Assembly: GCA_022036555.1 (NCBI GenBank)
Contig: CM039130.1
Location: forward strand, 7,613,599 to 7,677,598
Source: Microstegium vimineum
Lineage: Eukaryota > Streptophyta > Magnoliopsida > Poales > Poaceae
Direction of reading: 5' to 3'
Length of the DNA: 64,000 nucleotides
Position 1 is the stretch's first letter; the number at the start of each line of letters is the position of its first letter. Under the pieces are notes generated by a model. The model ran no database searches, had not been told where the DNA came from, and saw only the letters and a list, made by a program, of their open reading frames with translations. Below, piece after piece: positions 11,956 to 23,521 of this stretch. A program made the position numbers and the translations under genes.

Positions 11956-12789
11956 ATGTCGATGGTAAGGGTTCGCGCCGAAAACGGTGACATCTTCGAC
12001 ATTGAATCCACCTAGTTGCCACTTCTCCACCAGAAAGAACAAATTTTGTTGCCCATCGGGTCCAAGCAAGCCATGGACGACCTCGTGCACTACGTCCGGC
12101 AGAGTGACAAGATTCTGAGACTTCCCAGGCGACTGAAGAGGGATGAGGAGGGCAGGATTGTGAGGAATTCGATCGACGTCACCGCCTTGGATGCACTAGC
12201 CACCGGTGTGATCGCTAACAGGGGCATCAGCGCAGAGAATTAGATGGAGGCATTCACGCGTACATTTGTCAGGAACCGTGACCTAACCTCCTTGGTTCAG
12301 ATCGCCCAGGTATGTAATAACAAGATAACAACACCAATATGCATATATATATATATATATATACATTTCTTTGCTAGTTGTTTTGAGTTGTTAGTTGGGT
12401 TGATTCGATCAAGTTGGAGCGGGTAGCGGCATGAGTTTGGATAGTTGTGCAGTTGTTACTAAAGTTGGGTGTAAGATGAGTGATACACTTTCTTGGGTTA
12501 TATGATATTTGGACTCAGTTTTTTTATAACAACTAGGTGTGCACTTGTGGTTTTTTTTTGAAAAAATCGCGGCAAAGCTTTTATGGTCCTTTCTAAAAAT
12601 AAGTTTTGCTCGGTTTCATCACTGATCACTCGCAACCTTGTACGTGACTACCTGTATTATTCTTTTCTACAGGCCGCTGCTGCTTTGGGTATGTGGGAGC
12701 TGGCTGGGGCTTGTGTGGATTGGATGGTTAATGAAGGCCTACAGGTAGATGGAGCTGGAGCCCATGAGCTACTGGAGGGCGTTCAGTAG
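11956..12789 (+). pseudogene. SKP1-like gene remnant, two exons with in-frame stops
   Basis: Exon 1 (11956-12309) and exon 2 (12673-12789) join in phase 0 across an intron with GTATGT donor and TTCTACAG acceptor. The joined frame has an N-terminal part like the SKP1 POZ fold (VRVRAENGDIFDI; ILLPIGSKQAMDDLVHYV) and a C-terminal part like the SKP1 dimerisation region (FVRNRD..SLVQIAQ, then AAAALGMWELAGACVDWMV). Family members are SCF ubiquitin-ligase adaptors of about 160 residues that bridge cullin and F-box proteins. In-frame TAG codons occur at 12013-12015 and 12241-12243, each one C-to-T change from CAG. The final helices that bind F-box proteins are missing. Similarity is judged by eye and is weak in the middle, so the family call is moderate. 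Confidence 0.45.
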
Positions 12790-13079
12790 TATCTATCCAT
12801 TGCATTGGTACATATCTATATGGGCATAACATATGCAAATGGCATGATTTGAGCAAACGTGAAGTCCGCGATATAGAGCAGAACTGGTGGCCTTCTTGAA
12901 GTGCTCTATTTTGTTTCTTTTATGTCAACTCTCATATCAGATACTATATCTGCAGCTCCGGTTTTTAGCGAGAACAACAAAGTATAACGGTTTATAAAAC
13001 TCCTTTGTGATATCTTAGGGGCGGAACCGGGACTGTTTGTTGGGGTCAACCGAAACCTATAGAATCTGTAATCAAATAT
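12790..13079. other. Intergenic
   Basis: No gene or clear repeat seen; likely the 3' flank of the SKP1-like remnant. Confidence 0.3.
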
Positions 13080-13286
13080 CTTGACTTTGACCAAAATTAT
13101 AGAGAAAATTATAAAGATTCATGGTATTAAATAGGTATATTACAAAACTATAATTGATAAATAATCTAATGATACTTAGTTGACATCACAAATATTATTC
13201 TATTATCATATAAGTTTGATCAAACTTAAAATGTTTTTGACTCTCCAAGATTCTTAAAATGACTTATAATTTAGGATAGGAAAGTA
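13080..13286. repeat. Stowaway-like MITE, worn
   Basis: The body (GTTGACATCACAAATATTATT, then a part like ATAAGTTTGATCAAACTTAAA) matches the outer element at 59772-60242 along its length. The right end resembles a degraded Stowaway end. The left terminus is not clear. Confidence 0.5.
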
Positions 13287-13311
13287 TATGATTCAAGGCT
13301 AAGACTCTAAG

Positions 13312-13500
13312 AGAGTGTTTAGATTCAGGGGCTAAAGTTTAGTCCCTATCACATTGAATGTTTAGATAGTAATTAGGAGGACTAAATATAAGCTAATTAT
13401 AAAACTAATTATAGTAGACTAATTAGCGAGATGAAACTATTAAACTTAATTAATCCATCATTAGCAAATGTTTACTGTACCACCATATTGTCAAATCATT
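13312..13500. repeat. Fragment of a common grass MITE (GGGGCTAAAGTTTAGTCCC type)
   Basis: The start GTGTTTAGATTCAGGGGCTA, then TAAAGTTTAGTCCCT and a run with AATTAGGAGGACTAAA, is half of an abundant grass MITE family whose other half would be its inverted copy. Only one arm is present. A shorter piece of the same family lies at 40239-40310. Confidence 0.6.
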
Positions 13501-13739
13501 GCAACTTTTCACCACTCGATCCAACTAAGGACAACTTCACATAAAGAAAGACTCGAAAACTAAGACGAGAAGAGATTATTAGAAAGCTCATGTTAGATGG
13601 ATCCACCCAACTAGAAAGAAAAAACAACTAAAACAACATAACAAAATTCAAGGCGAGGCGATGTTGGGCTGTGTCGCGTGATTAAAATGTTGGATATCAT
13701 CTTTAATCAAACCAGCTACTTGCCTCTGTTGTTATTCTT
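13501..13739. other. Intergenic
   Basis: AT-rich with no recognised feature. Confidence 0.3.
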
Positions 13740-14019
13740 GTTGGTGGAAGGTTCTTGGATTGCATTCCTTCCAAATATTCCACTAGACATTGATGATGAT
13801 ACGAAGGAGGTTCTCTGGGATTATCAAAGTGCATCTGCATTTGCACTAGTATTTACAGATTGATCTGTTTTGAGGAATATATTGCAGTTGGAAGAGGCTG
13901 AACCAATTTTTAATTATGGAACACACCTCAAGAGTGAATTATGAACCAATTTTACAGAGATGCAGTGGATTTTTTGGAGTAACCTTGCAGAGTTTGCAAA
14001 TCACATCATGTAGTCAGTT
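13740..14019 (+). pseudogene. Unidentified coding remnant with two TGA stops
   Basis: One reading frame runs from about 13740 to 14019 and shows protein-like composition (IPLDIDDDTKEVLWDY; ILQLEEAEPIFNYG; MQWIFWSNLAEFANHIM then TAG). It is interrupted only by TGA at 13861-13863 and TGA at 13936-13938, both one C-to-T change from CGA. I do not recognise the family. It looks like the last one or two exons of a gene rather than a transposon. Nothing nearby supplies the rest. Confidence 0.4.
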
Positions 14020-14749
14020 TATCTTGCACAAGTTATTTGCTATTACAAATTTTTGGTGGAACAGTGTCCAAGAGAAGAAACGTCACTTTTTTCAACCTTT
14101 GCTTTCCATATTAGCGTAATATTAATTAAAAAGTAAAAGAGCCAAAGCTATTTTAGGAGCCAAAATGGCTTCTGCTTCTCCAAAAGAGCCCCTCCAGAAA
14201 AGACCTACTAAACAAGCACTGAATTGATGATCCAAAAGTAATCCATATCCATTCAAGCAGATCTCTCACATCAGCCAGATCATAATGTGCACCTGAATTA
14301 AACGGGCACTATGTGTATGTGATCGCGATCACGATTCTGTCAGCATTGGTTAGCTGAAAAAAGGACTTAAATTGTTTGATTTGATTACCTTCACACAATT
14401 CTGCCAGCCATGCAATTGCAGTACTAGCAGAGGTGTGTGGCTGGTGGTGGTCAGTTTCCAGATGACCAAAATGCCCCTCTTTGCAAACATGTTGTTAAGC
14501 ATCATCACCTTCATTATATTGTCAATATTCTGATGTCACATGATGCATTCCTTGTAGATATATGCTCTTAATCATCACGGTCTTCATCAATATCGATCTC
14601 TCACACACTGTATATGATTGAAGATGCTCCAAAATCATAACCCGGTTGGTTCCGTGTTGGAACTCTCAAGCCGGGTGGGGTGGATAGCTTCTGATTCCTC
14701 GAATGTTGACTTTGTATTTTAATACATTCACTGATCATATAAATATATA
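14020..14749. other. Intergenic
   Basis: No gene, RNA or repeat structure that I can support. Confidence 0.3.
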
Positions 14750-15001
14750 CTCCTTTCATATTGTAAAGAAGTTACTTTGGACAAAGTTTTGGTCAAATAT
14801 TAAAATATAAATCGTGAATATCTTTTAAGTTATTGAGTTTGAAAATATGAAAATGATATGAATAGATTTGCCTTGAAATATACTTTCATAAAAGTTATAT
14901 CAGTTTTAAATAAATATTTTTATAGAAATATGAAGTCAAAGACATATTTTGGAGACCATATCATTGTTCAAAATGACTTCTTTAACAATATGGACGGACT
15001 A
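14750..15001. repeat. Stowaway MITE
   Basis: The left end CTCCTTTCATATTGTAAAGA is an imperfect inverted copy of the right end (ATATTGTTAAAGAAG on the opposite strand). The body is AT-rich with the TTTGGACAAAGTTTTGGTCAAA feature seen in this MITE group. A TA flanks the left end. Confidence 0.55.
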
Positions 15002-16171
15002 AAGCCAAAACCGGGCTGGTTCTATCTTAGAATAAACATTTAGAGTTACTTCAAGAGCCATAGTATTGAACATTAGCATGATAACAAAAAAAAATGTAAC
15101 TTTAAACAAGTGTAATAATTCATAATATTTACATATTCCATTTGTTTTGCAAAAACGTACATCTCCCAGTATGTTGGCGTAGCCATTAATGTAGTGAAGA
15201 AAAATATGTTTGATTGTCTTGTTGTCGTTTCTTTTGTGTTTTTATTGCTTTATTATTTTATTTGTTATTGCTTGATAATATTTTTGTGTTCTTGTGTTTT
15301 ATTCTTCCCTATTAACACACGTCTCACAAATTTCATATCGGTTGATTTTGAAAGAAAAAAAAATTAGAAAGGCAAATTTCTCTACGGAATATTATGTATA
15401 TGATTTTTAAATTTTCAATATAAACCTCCTTCTAATCCCTCAAAAAATCCAGTATAAATATTAGTATAAGTGATATTCTTTTTTACAAGCGATATTCTTG
15501 TTAAGATTAAATATTTAGTGATCAATAGATTCCTACGTAGGAATCTGTAGAGGCATCCCTTCACCAATAGACACTCCTTCACCAAAAGACACTCCTTCAC
15601 CAATTCTAACTTCATTCGTGTCCAAAACGTAAGCACAATGAAGAGAAGCATTTAATTATCATCCCTCGTGCATAGAAAACAAAATACTTGCTTGCTTGGA
15701 AGATCCACTTGCAATTTCGAATACCTCAAATCCTCGCCCATTGTTTGCCGGGTCAGACTCGTTCAATCAGCAACTCCAAATTGCAAATTCCAAATCATAG
15801 CCTTTTTAATTTAATCGTGTTGAACGTTGTGACCAACTGCCTCGTTCTTTCTTGAAATGTTGAGCTCTGAATTTATTTTATTTTTATTGATTATTAATAG
15901 AATTTAAAATGAGGACTCTGAATTCCATTTCGTGGGCCTGGCCGTACCTGCAGTTGCTCCAAGAGCCCATTCACAGAGGTTTTAGTTCATTGGAGCTTTG
16001 ACCAAGTCAACTTTTCCATCTGGCTTGATGGACCCGGTCTCTCCACGGTCAACGGTCCAGTCAAGCCACCAGCATGAAAGATCAAATCATTCTTGAAACT
16101 TAAATTGAGCATATGAAATGCATGAGATATGACTTTTGCTAAGTAGAAATGTCAGCAGTAGTAAAATGTTT
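15002..16171. other. Intergenic with a short tandem repeat
   Basis: AT-rich DNA. At about 15556-15606 an 18-bp unit containing ACTCCTTCACCAA recurs three times in tandem. No gene supported. Confidence 0.35.
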
Positions 16172-16925
16172 TTTTAGAGAACGTGCGAACCTATACGTGT
16201 TTCATTAAGAAGAAGAGAGTGTTCATAAGCAACCAGCAGGTAATCCAAGGATTACCAACACTAGCCCAAATCAAACACGTGGTTGTGTATTACATGAGCT
16301 ACTGAAATGCTCAACAACGCATGTTAGCCATAGGCTAACGTCTAGCCTCAATCGCCGCCGCTAGGTACCTGAAACCAGCCGCACCCAGAGCGATGCTTCT
16401 TCCAGGATCACGCCGGCGAGACGTTCCGCCGTCTTCTGTACCCCGTCGAAGGTCCTTGAGTTTCTGTCTTTCTAGACTGACCAACCGATTAAGAATAAGA
16501 GCGAGTCGAAAGCACGACGGATGTGTTTGGGCAAGGCCTTTCACGACTGAATCCACCACTGCATGAAGCCTTCCTCCGACACGGTGATAGCAGCATCAAG
16601 CCGGTAAGACCGAAGGCAACGTGCCTACACGTCCCTAGAGAAGACGCAGCCAAGAAGGATGTGATCTATGGTCTCATCATGTTGGTTGCAAAAGATGCAG
16701 AGTGCGTCATCCTGCAGTCCGTGCTGCCAGCGCCGATGGGCGGTCCAACATCTACTATGCATGGCCAACCAAAAGAAGTATTTGACCCTCTGCGGCGCCT
16801 GGGTCTTCCATAGATGTCTTGCTGCGAGCGGCGTGGAACAGCCCACAAACATCGCTCCATAAGCAGAAGAGGTGGTGTACTACCGATCGGCGGTCAGCCT
16901 CCAGGCAAAGCAGGAGTAAAATGTG
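16172..16925 (-). mobile_element. LINE-C 3' fragment, minus strand
   Basis: Minus-strand translation gives a zf-RVT zinc-binding domain (KYFFWLAMHSRCW, then C..C and H..C ligands as in CIFCNQHDETIDHILLGC), preceded by a WRLTADR-x-YTTSSAYGAM segment broken by TAG. The 3' end has TTAATGAAACACG and an A-run (T-run on the plus strand near 16171-16177), like LINE-A. It is 5'-truncated, as is usual for LINE copies, and the frame breaks after the zinc domain. Confidence 0.75.
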
Positions 16926-16941
16926 AACAAAGCTTCGAGCT

Positions 16942-17108
16942 AATCTGAATAGGGGTGCAAATGAGTGACCTTTAGGTGCACCTCTAAACTTCTTTAGTTC
17001 AAGTATTTATTTACTTCTCCATTTTTTTTGAAAAATAGTACAAATATTTAAACTAAAAAGGTTTAGAGGTGCACCTAAAAGTTACCCCTTTGCACCCCTA
17101 AATCTGAA
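16942..17108. mobile_element. hAT-type MITE with 8-bp target duplication
   Basis: A 151-bp element (16950-17100) has perfect 12-bp terminal inverted repeats TAGGGGTGCAAA/TTTGCACCCCTA. Its two halves pair over about 65 bp. It is flanked on both sides by AATCTGAA (16942-16949 and 17101-17108). Eight-bp duplications with TAGGGGTG-type termini identify the hAT superfamily. No coding capacity. Confidence 0.85.
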
Positions 17109-17506
17109 AATGCAGTGAAGTGAAACAAGAAACATAGAAAATGTGGACAGAAGGTTAGTTTCAGCAATCAGAATATCAGATATCACAAAGTTTAATCTAG
17201 TTTGTCCTTTTCATTTCCTTTTGAAACAAGCCAGTTTAAATCTTACAGTAACTTGCTTACTTATCTGCAGTACAATGCCAAGCCTTGCACAAACACAAAA
17301 CCTGTACCAATTTCTTCTTTTTGAAGTACTACGAACTCTCATTTGGTGTACCATCCAGCACGGAAACTCCCATGAGAAAACTTACATGGGAACGAGCAAA
17401 CTTCAAAAACTCCACTTTTACAATCACAACTCACAAATAACAACCAAATACAAGTCCAAAACTCCAAGAACGGTGATCACGCAAACTGCTGCAGATCAAG
17501 AAGCGC
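17109..17506. other. 3' flank of the calmodulin-binding protein gene
   Basis: It lies directly downstream of the minus-strand stop codon at 17507 and probably holds that gene's 3' UTR and polyadenylation signals. No separate feature is supported. Confidence 0.35.
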
Positions 17507-19601
17507 TCATGGCACGACGACACCTGCTGCCATAGCCGGAGCAGCAGCCTTGCTGGTTTCCTGCAGCGAGATGACGGTCTCAAAGGCGCCGACGAGCGCC
17601 TTCACCTTGCTCTTCCTCGCCTCAGCGACGAGCCGGCTCGCCGTCTCCTCAATCACGTTGTTGAACAGCCCCGGCTCCTGCTTTTTCGTCTCCTTATCAT
17701 CCTGCCGCCGCCGCAGCACGACGACCTCGGCACCCGCATCTCTCGCTGCAACGCTGCCGCTGCCGCTCCCGCTCCTCCGGCTGGCGATCCTGCCGCCTCT
17801 GCTCCTGGCTGACGCGTCTGCCGCGGCCATGGCAGGTCTGAACCGGAGCCGTCTCGGGGTGCTGCCGCTGCTCTCGTCGGGGTTCAGTACCTTTCCCCGC
17901 CGGAACGTCAGCTTGCGAGGCGGCTGCGCTGGCACCACGGTGCTCGAGGTGGTGGCCGGCGCAGGCTTTGGCCTCCTTGCGCCTGTTGCAGTTCTTGCAG
18001 CGTCGATTTTTTCTGTAGAAATGGGAGTTGAAAATTTGTCATCCTCGTGCAGCACGAAAAAATCTTAAATAAGCTTGAATTACTGAGAAGAAATGCATCT
18101 CAGTTCAGAAATTGCATAGAGAAGCAGAAATGCACACAAGCTCATTCAGAAAAATACTTGCATCGAGTATAGAGTAGAGATGCACAATGTTGTAAATTTT
18201 TACCTTTGCGAGGTCCGATCTCTTTGTTGTTAGTCTCCAGTTTCCGCAGTTTTGGCGAAGGCGTCTTCAGAATTCTCTGTTTAGCCTCCTTAGCATCAGT
18301 GCTCGAATTTTCTGTTCCAAAAACCTTCCTGCTCCTGTTGATTGTGGGAGCAATTTTCTCTTTTCTGACTGTCCTCAACTTTAGACTCGAGAGAGACTTG
18401 CCAGACATGTTTATAGATCGAGACAGTTTCAGTGGACCTGTTTTTACCTTGTCTTCTCTCTTCTTTGGAAGAATTTGGGCATTCTTGCCAACATTGCTCC
18501 CTGACATCTTTCTGTCAGTATGTTTCCCTGAAGGAAGTGATGGAGATGGCACAGTTTTCGTTGTCGAAGCCTTTAGCTTTGCCAACGTAGAAGGTTCTGC
18601 AGATGAATCCTTTGTGTTAGATGCTGAGGGTACTTTGATCTCCTTAGCTTTTTTCACAGCTGATGTAACTGTAGGCCTGAATTTTCTTCTGGGTTACTGA
18701 ACTTGGTGGTAGCAGCAGCATCTGCAGGTTTTCTTGCTTTCTTTGGTCCACTGGAGCTGTCAACTGTTGTACAAGTAGATATCAGATGCGATGGTCTTCC
18801 ACTTTTCTGACTTGAGCCTTCGTCTCTCGTCATACTCAATGTGGCCTTCGCCTTCGGTTTTACAGATTCCTTAGCCAGACTCTCTGATTTAGTCCCAAGC
18901 TTGGTTTGTTCATGCTTCTCAGAGGCTATCACAGTCTGAGGAGTCCTGTTACCTGAACTTGCACACTCATTTGCTGATTGATCGAGCACATGATCCACAA
19001 GTGATTGTTCCTCGACTCCACATACACTGTCAGCAGGCAGAATGGTATCCTCAATATGTTCGTCAGATTCGTCAGTGTCCTGGATAGCTAATGGCATCTC
19101 CAGCTCAATGCTTTCAGCTCCATCCAACGACTCCTCATCTCCACAATCTGTCACATCATCATAAGAGACGACGAAGCATTCTGCATCAGTTGGCGGAGTT
19201 CCAGCCACAAGTTCAGGTGCTTCAGCTGACGAATCTTCCACGTGGGAAACGCTTTCAGAATGATCAGGTACTTTTTCAAGTGGTGCTTTCAGAGTGATGA
19301 ATTCAGGCTTAGCAGGAGAAGTACCACAAGCACCTTCTACCTGAGAAATCTTGAGCTTCTGGTCCTCCTTTCTGGGTTTGTTCTTCTGTGGTAGTATGAT
19401 TTGAACCCGGTCGAGGTCCTGATTCCCAGTGCTCGCACGGCGCAATTGCTTGCGAATAACAGGCCAATTCTTCTTGGGTTCAGAGGAATGCTTGATCCCA
19501 AACTTGCAGTTGTCATGGCAAGAGCTCGTGGACGCTCTCAGGTAATGCGGGACCGGCTTCTCCTTCCTCTTGACATCAGGTGTCATGCTGCTGCCATCCA
19601 T
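17507..19601 (-). CDS. Plant calmodulin-binding-domain protein, one apparent frameshift
   Basis: Two coding exons: 19601-18204 and 18012-17507, joined in phase 1 across an intron with a GTAAAAAT donor and TTCTACAG acceptor. The N-terminus has the motif PVPHYLRASTSSCHD, characteristic of plant proteins with the C-terminal calmodulin-binding domain (Pfam CaM_binding). The acidic and Ser-rich middle is low in conservation. The C-terminal exon carries the domain itself: PRKLTFRRGKVL, a Lys/Arg-rich stretch, GLFNNVIEETASRLV and SKVKALVGAFETVISLQ, which should form the basic amphipathic helix that binds Ca2+/calmodulin. At about 18691-18693 the frame shifts by one base; restoring it gives a continuous basic segment (RRKFRPTVTSAVKK). 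That leaves either a one-base deletion in a C run or a sequencing error. In-frame codons also extend upstream of the ATG, so the true start could lie further 5'. Confidence 0.8.
18013..18203 (-). other. Intron of the calmodulin-binding protein gene
   Basis: The donor is GT at 18203-18202 and the acceptor AG at 18014-18013 (minus strand). Phase 1 on both sides gives Glu-Lys-Ile at the junction, which continues the conserved reading frame. Confidence 0.7.
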
Positions 19602-21366
19602 GATTACTGGAGAGTTTATCAGGAGGTCTTCGCATTTTGGTTCAGTTGATGCAGGAGTGGAGGTGACGACACAGTGGCGGAGGACGGAAAAAGTTTAAGG
19701 TAGGGCGAAGTCGATAATGGAAAAAAATTAAAACAAAAAGTGTCAGAGAGTTGGACGACTTACTGCAACGCCAAACGATCAAAGTCGAGAAGGTGAGAAC
19801 GGATCATCTGATCGAGTGCTCGACAGCTCCTGCGCAGCTAATAAATTTGTATCTTTGTCTGCGACCTGATAGCCAAACCTGAACTGGGCAACTGGCCATA
19901 GGCAAGTCGCAAGTCGCGATGAAAATTTGGAGCAGCCGGCGGCGGAGGCAGTCCTAGGGAGAACCGCGGAAGGGCATCCGTCGTTGTTCGTAGATGCAGT
20001 CTAGAAAATTAACAGGCCAAGCGGCCAGCAGATAGCTAATAGTCTAATACGTATGTTGTCCCAGTCTTATATATTGCCCAGCCCATAAGCCTTCCAGCGT
20101 GTCATTGTGAAATCATTAAGGCTCAAAGAACAAAGGCCCAGTAAGGCAGTAACGTTTCAGACTCAAGTCGCTCAGTCATCTTCCACCTACGGACGATACG
20201 TACGAACCTGCCATCCATGGCGGCCGGATTGAGTTGGGGTCGGGGTCCACGGCGGAGCCAAGGTCTACCGAGCCCTCCGCCCCTGTGACGACAGCCTCTT
20301 TGATCACTTCAGTCATTAGAAGCACAGATGCTGCAATTACAGACACAGATGTCATGTGAGCAACAGAAAAAAGGATGGTATACTGATCACAAACACAAGC
20401 ACATAAATGCCCAAAAGAAGTGCGTTCACATTAAATCAGCTGTATATTTTTTTTCTTTAAAAAGGAATTAAAAAAACTGTTGCCCATCATTGCCCTATCA
20501 TATTTGGTGACTGAATGCACCTTTTCAGGGTCTTGATTGCAAAGTACATAGAACTTGTTGCAGAAGTACAGAAGAAAGCATTTAGGTTTAGGGAGCTGTT
20601 GATCCCCCTTTCGTTCAACTAATTCCCACTACTAAACAAAAAAAGGCTAATCAACGTTGGTAATGGAAAGGATTTTCGAGTTATTGTACTTATTGGTGCA
20701 AGTCAACCCATATTGCGAAACCACCCCCAAATCATATCATATATTAGAACGTACTAATAATGAACCCAAAAACAATTCAGAGTCCAGAACATCCGCATCC
20801 ATATGCCTCTATATTTTAATAATCCGTAACTACTACTACAGTACGGGTCATCACGCAATCGTATTTTATATAGAAACCTTTTTATTTCCCTTGTGATATC
20901 ATACTGTAAAGATTGCAATCAGATCCTTGACAAAACTCGTGCAATTAAATGACCAAGAATCAATTCCAATCTGTCATTGACATGGTTAGCTGGTAGGCTG
21001 ATACTTATGGCTGTGGTGGGTTTAGCAACAAAGTTGACGCCAGCACCAACTCAGTTTCCAGTAAACATTAATTAGCAAGAACACGTGAATGACTTTCATC
21101 CCTCCCCCCAGAATCAACGAACTGAAAGTCTGAAACTTGATGGCATCGAATCAAATCACATCTGAAAGATATATCCGCACCAACACGAACGCAGACGGAA
21201 GAAACAAGAAACACGCATTGTTTCTGATCCACATGGGATTGAAAAGAAAAAGTAAACTCAACAGCATGGATCGGATCGTGGAGGAAACAGAGCACCAGCG
21301 ACGATAATAATATCCAGGAAAACGCAGGGGACGGTCGTCAGACATGCAGAAGGCAGTAAACTTTAC
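19602..21366 (-). other. Probable leader intron / upstream region
   Basis: No coding region is supported between the ATG and the GC-rich sequence at 21.4-21.65 kb. If that sequence is the leader exon, this is a 5' intron of about 1.7 kb, common in this gene class. The exact acceptor is not resolved; CTCCAG at 19611-19606 is one candidate. Confidence 0.35.
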
Positions 21367-21650
21367 CTCTCGCCGATCCTTGGTGGAGATTCAGATTTCG
21401 GAGATGGACGCGCGACGGTGGCGAGGCCGAGCGACGGAAGGAATGGCTTCCCTTGCCGCCGCCGCCGCTTCCGCCGAGCAGAGGAAGAAGAGAGGGAGAG
21501 GGAAGGGGTCGCTGGGTGATGGGTTGGAGCCTTGGAGGAGGAGGGAGATGGAAAGTGTGTGTGGGAAAGGAAGGAGGGAGACGGGGGGGTCTCTGAAGGC
21601 GAGGTGTGTGAGGGAGGGAGGAAAAAGGCACGTGCACTGGGTTCATGGAC
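21367..21650 (-). promoter_or_regulatory. Candidate 5' leader exon of the calmodulin-binding protein gene
   Basis: On the minus strand this is a CT- and GC-rich segment ending GGCGAGAG followed by the donor GTAAAG at 21366. It looks like a grass 5' UTR exon. Long open frames in both directions here reflect GC richness and have no family match. It could instead start an unrelated transcript. Confidence 0.4.
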
Positions 21651-22639
21651 ATGCGAACTGTGTGACGGTGGGTTTTCGGTTTTTTTGGTTTTGGAGGATG
21701 GAGTTAAAAAGTGGTTTTAGAGGAAGCGAGGTTTGTAGGGCTCCAAGCCTGACCAGCGGTTTAGAGAGGAGATTTTTTTATATTTTTAATTAATGAGTTA
21801 TAATAAGGTGTGTGTGTGGATGGGACTGAGTTTGAGGTTCGTTTGTCGGGTTAGTTGGATCTAAGATGGACTTAAATATAAGGATGCATGAGCATATTTA
21901 TATAAGTTACAAAATTATTAGCAGTATTCTTTCACAAAAGAGCGGTGTAAGAAAAGATGTACACGTATTTCTTCTTAATCTTGTGATCATAGGTTTCAGA
22001 AGTTTCCTTGTATTTAGCCTATCCTATAATAATAGTCTGAAGAAAAATTTTGCATTTGTTTTGACCGAAAGATATTCAAAGCTATTTGAAAGCCATGTGG
22101 AATATGGTGTGACCAATTTAACATATGTAAACCTTTGCTAAAGAGTACATTCGTTATAAATTATAAGTCATTTTAATTTTTTTGATACATTTATTTTGTT
22201 AATTTTATATTAAAAAATAAAATAATTTATAATTTAGAACATAGAAAGTTCCGAGGTGGTGGTAAACCAAGTAATAGCTAGTTGTTCCCATTCCCATATA
22301 TATTGATCTTGTGCAAATTTAGTTTTTTTATTCCTTACAGAGGTAATCAGCTTAAGCTAGCACTAAGAAAATAGTATAATATTATATCAAGCAAGAAGTA
22401 CTTCTTACCAAAAAAAAAAGTGTGCATCAGTGAACTTTTCCGATTTGTTGAGAAACCACACAGGTTGATCACAAACACACAATCAAATTCTCTTGTTTGT
22501 GTCATTTATTAGTAGGAGGTCCTTATTAGTTCCTCGGCCTCTCCGTAGATAGAAAAACTAATGATCTGAATAAAGATTAATAATGTCACCACTAAGATAC
22601 AGATATTTGTTTCACATTCGCGGTTAGTAGATTCTTATT
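21651..22639. other. Intergenic, promoter side
   Basis: AT-rich DNA upstream of the probable transcription start. No gene supported. A possible small MITE remnant lies at 22150-22240. Confidence 0.3.
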
Positions 22640-22647
22640 TTTGGACA

Positions 22648-22888
22648 TACAGGACGTGTTTGGTTGCCAGCCCAAACATGCCACGCCGCACACGGTGGCA
22701 GCCACAGAAAAAGGCTGTTGTTTGGTTCTGGTATTGTGTGGCCGCCACAGCTCGTCGTTTTCCTAGTTGCGTTTGTCATGTAGTGTGTGTCAGGGTGTGG
22801 CGAGTGTGGCGTAGCTTTCGGCTGCCGCGGCTGTGGCGAGTGGGGTTGTGACGTGGTAAACTAAAGCGTAGAATCAAACAGGCTCACG
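22648..22888. repeat. Possible hAT-like MITE
   Basis: The ends GTGTTTGGTTGCC and (opposite strand) CCTGTTTGATTC are imperfect inverted repeats typical of grass hAT MITEs. The interior is GC- and GTG-rich (GCCGCCACAG, GTGTGGCGAGTGTGG). A target duplication is not clear. Confidence 0.35.
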
Positions 22889-23484
22889 AAGATCTGTGAA
22901 GACCTTTGAAAGGTAGATGTTATTTCTCTAATGACTCGAGTATTGAGGACAAGTAATTTATAATATTTAAACTTTCATTTTGATAAGCATTTTTATATTC
23001 AGGAATTCGTAGAACAACAACCATCTTCGTAAAAAGTACAGTGCATACCAAAGCTATATATGAACTGTGCTGAACTGAACCCACCGGCCACCGAGACCTC
23101 ACGGCATCAGCACCAGCGGTGCATAGACCGAGCCCGTTCATGCAAGGCCGTTAAACGGCCCCATCATCTCCATCTAGCCAACCCATTAAAATGCTATTAT
23201 ATCGGAAAAACAAAAATGTGATTAGACAGGACAGATGGAATCAGCTGAACTGAACCCACCACCGACCTGCCATCTCATCTCCATCTAAATCTGTTTCCTC
23301 ACTCGTTGACAAACCATAGCCACGCGCTTCTCACGTGAAGACAATTAACAAGCCAGTTAGCCAACACTAGTGTATGGGTGCTTTTTTGCTATTTGTTCAT
23401 CTGTATGCAACGCTGCCACTTCTCTCAGCTCTACAGTTGTGGTAATGATATATCTGTGTATTTTTTTTTGGGAGGGAAATGACA
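22889..23484. other. Intergenic
   Basis: No supported gene. Two near-identical short stretches (GCTGAACTGAACCCACC at about 23065 and 23243) suggest a small local duplication. Confidence 0.3.
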
Positions 23485-23485
23485 C

Positions 23486-23520
<35 letters not shown>
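23485..23520. repeat. (TA)n microsatellite
   Basis: About 17 uninterrupted TA units. Tyr/Ile-rich short frames read from it are artefacts. Confidence 0.95.

Positions 23521-23521
<1 letters not shown>

Noticed and set aside
17550..18700. Long plus-strand frames opposite the calmodulin-binding gene
   Set aside because: Antisense shadows of the minus-strand exons; conserved motifs and splice signals are on the minus strand.
18660..18700. A tiny intron explaining the frame change in the calmodulin-binding gene
   Set aside because: The only GT..AG pair would give an intron of about 24 bp, too short to be spliced in plants.
21344..21793. 149-residue plus-strand frame
   Set aside because: Purine-rich and low-complexity; the minus strand looks like a leader exon and no protein family is visible.
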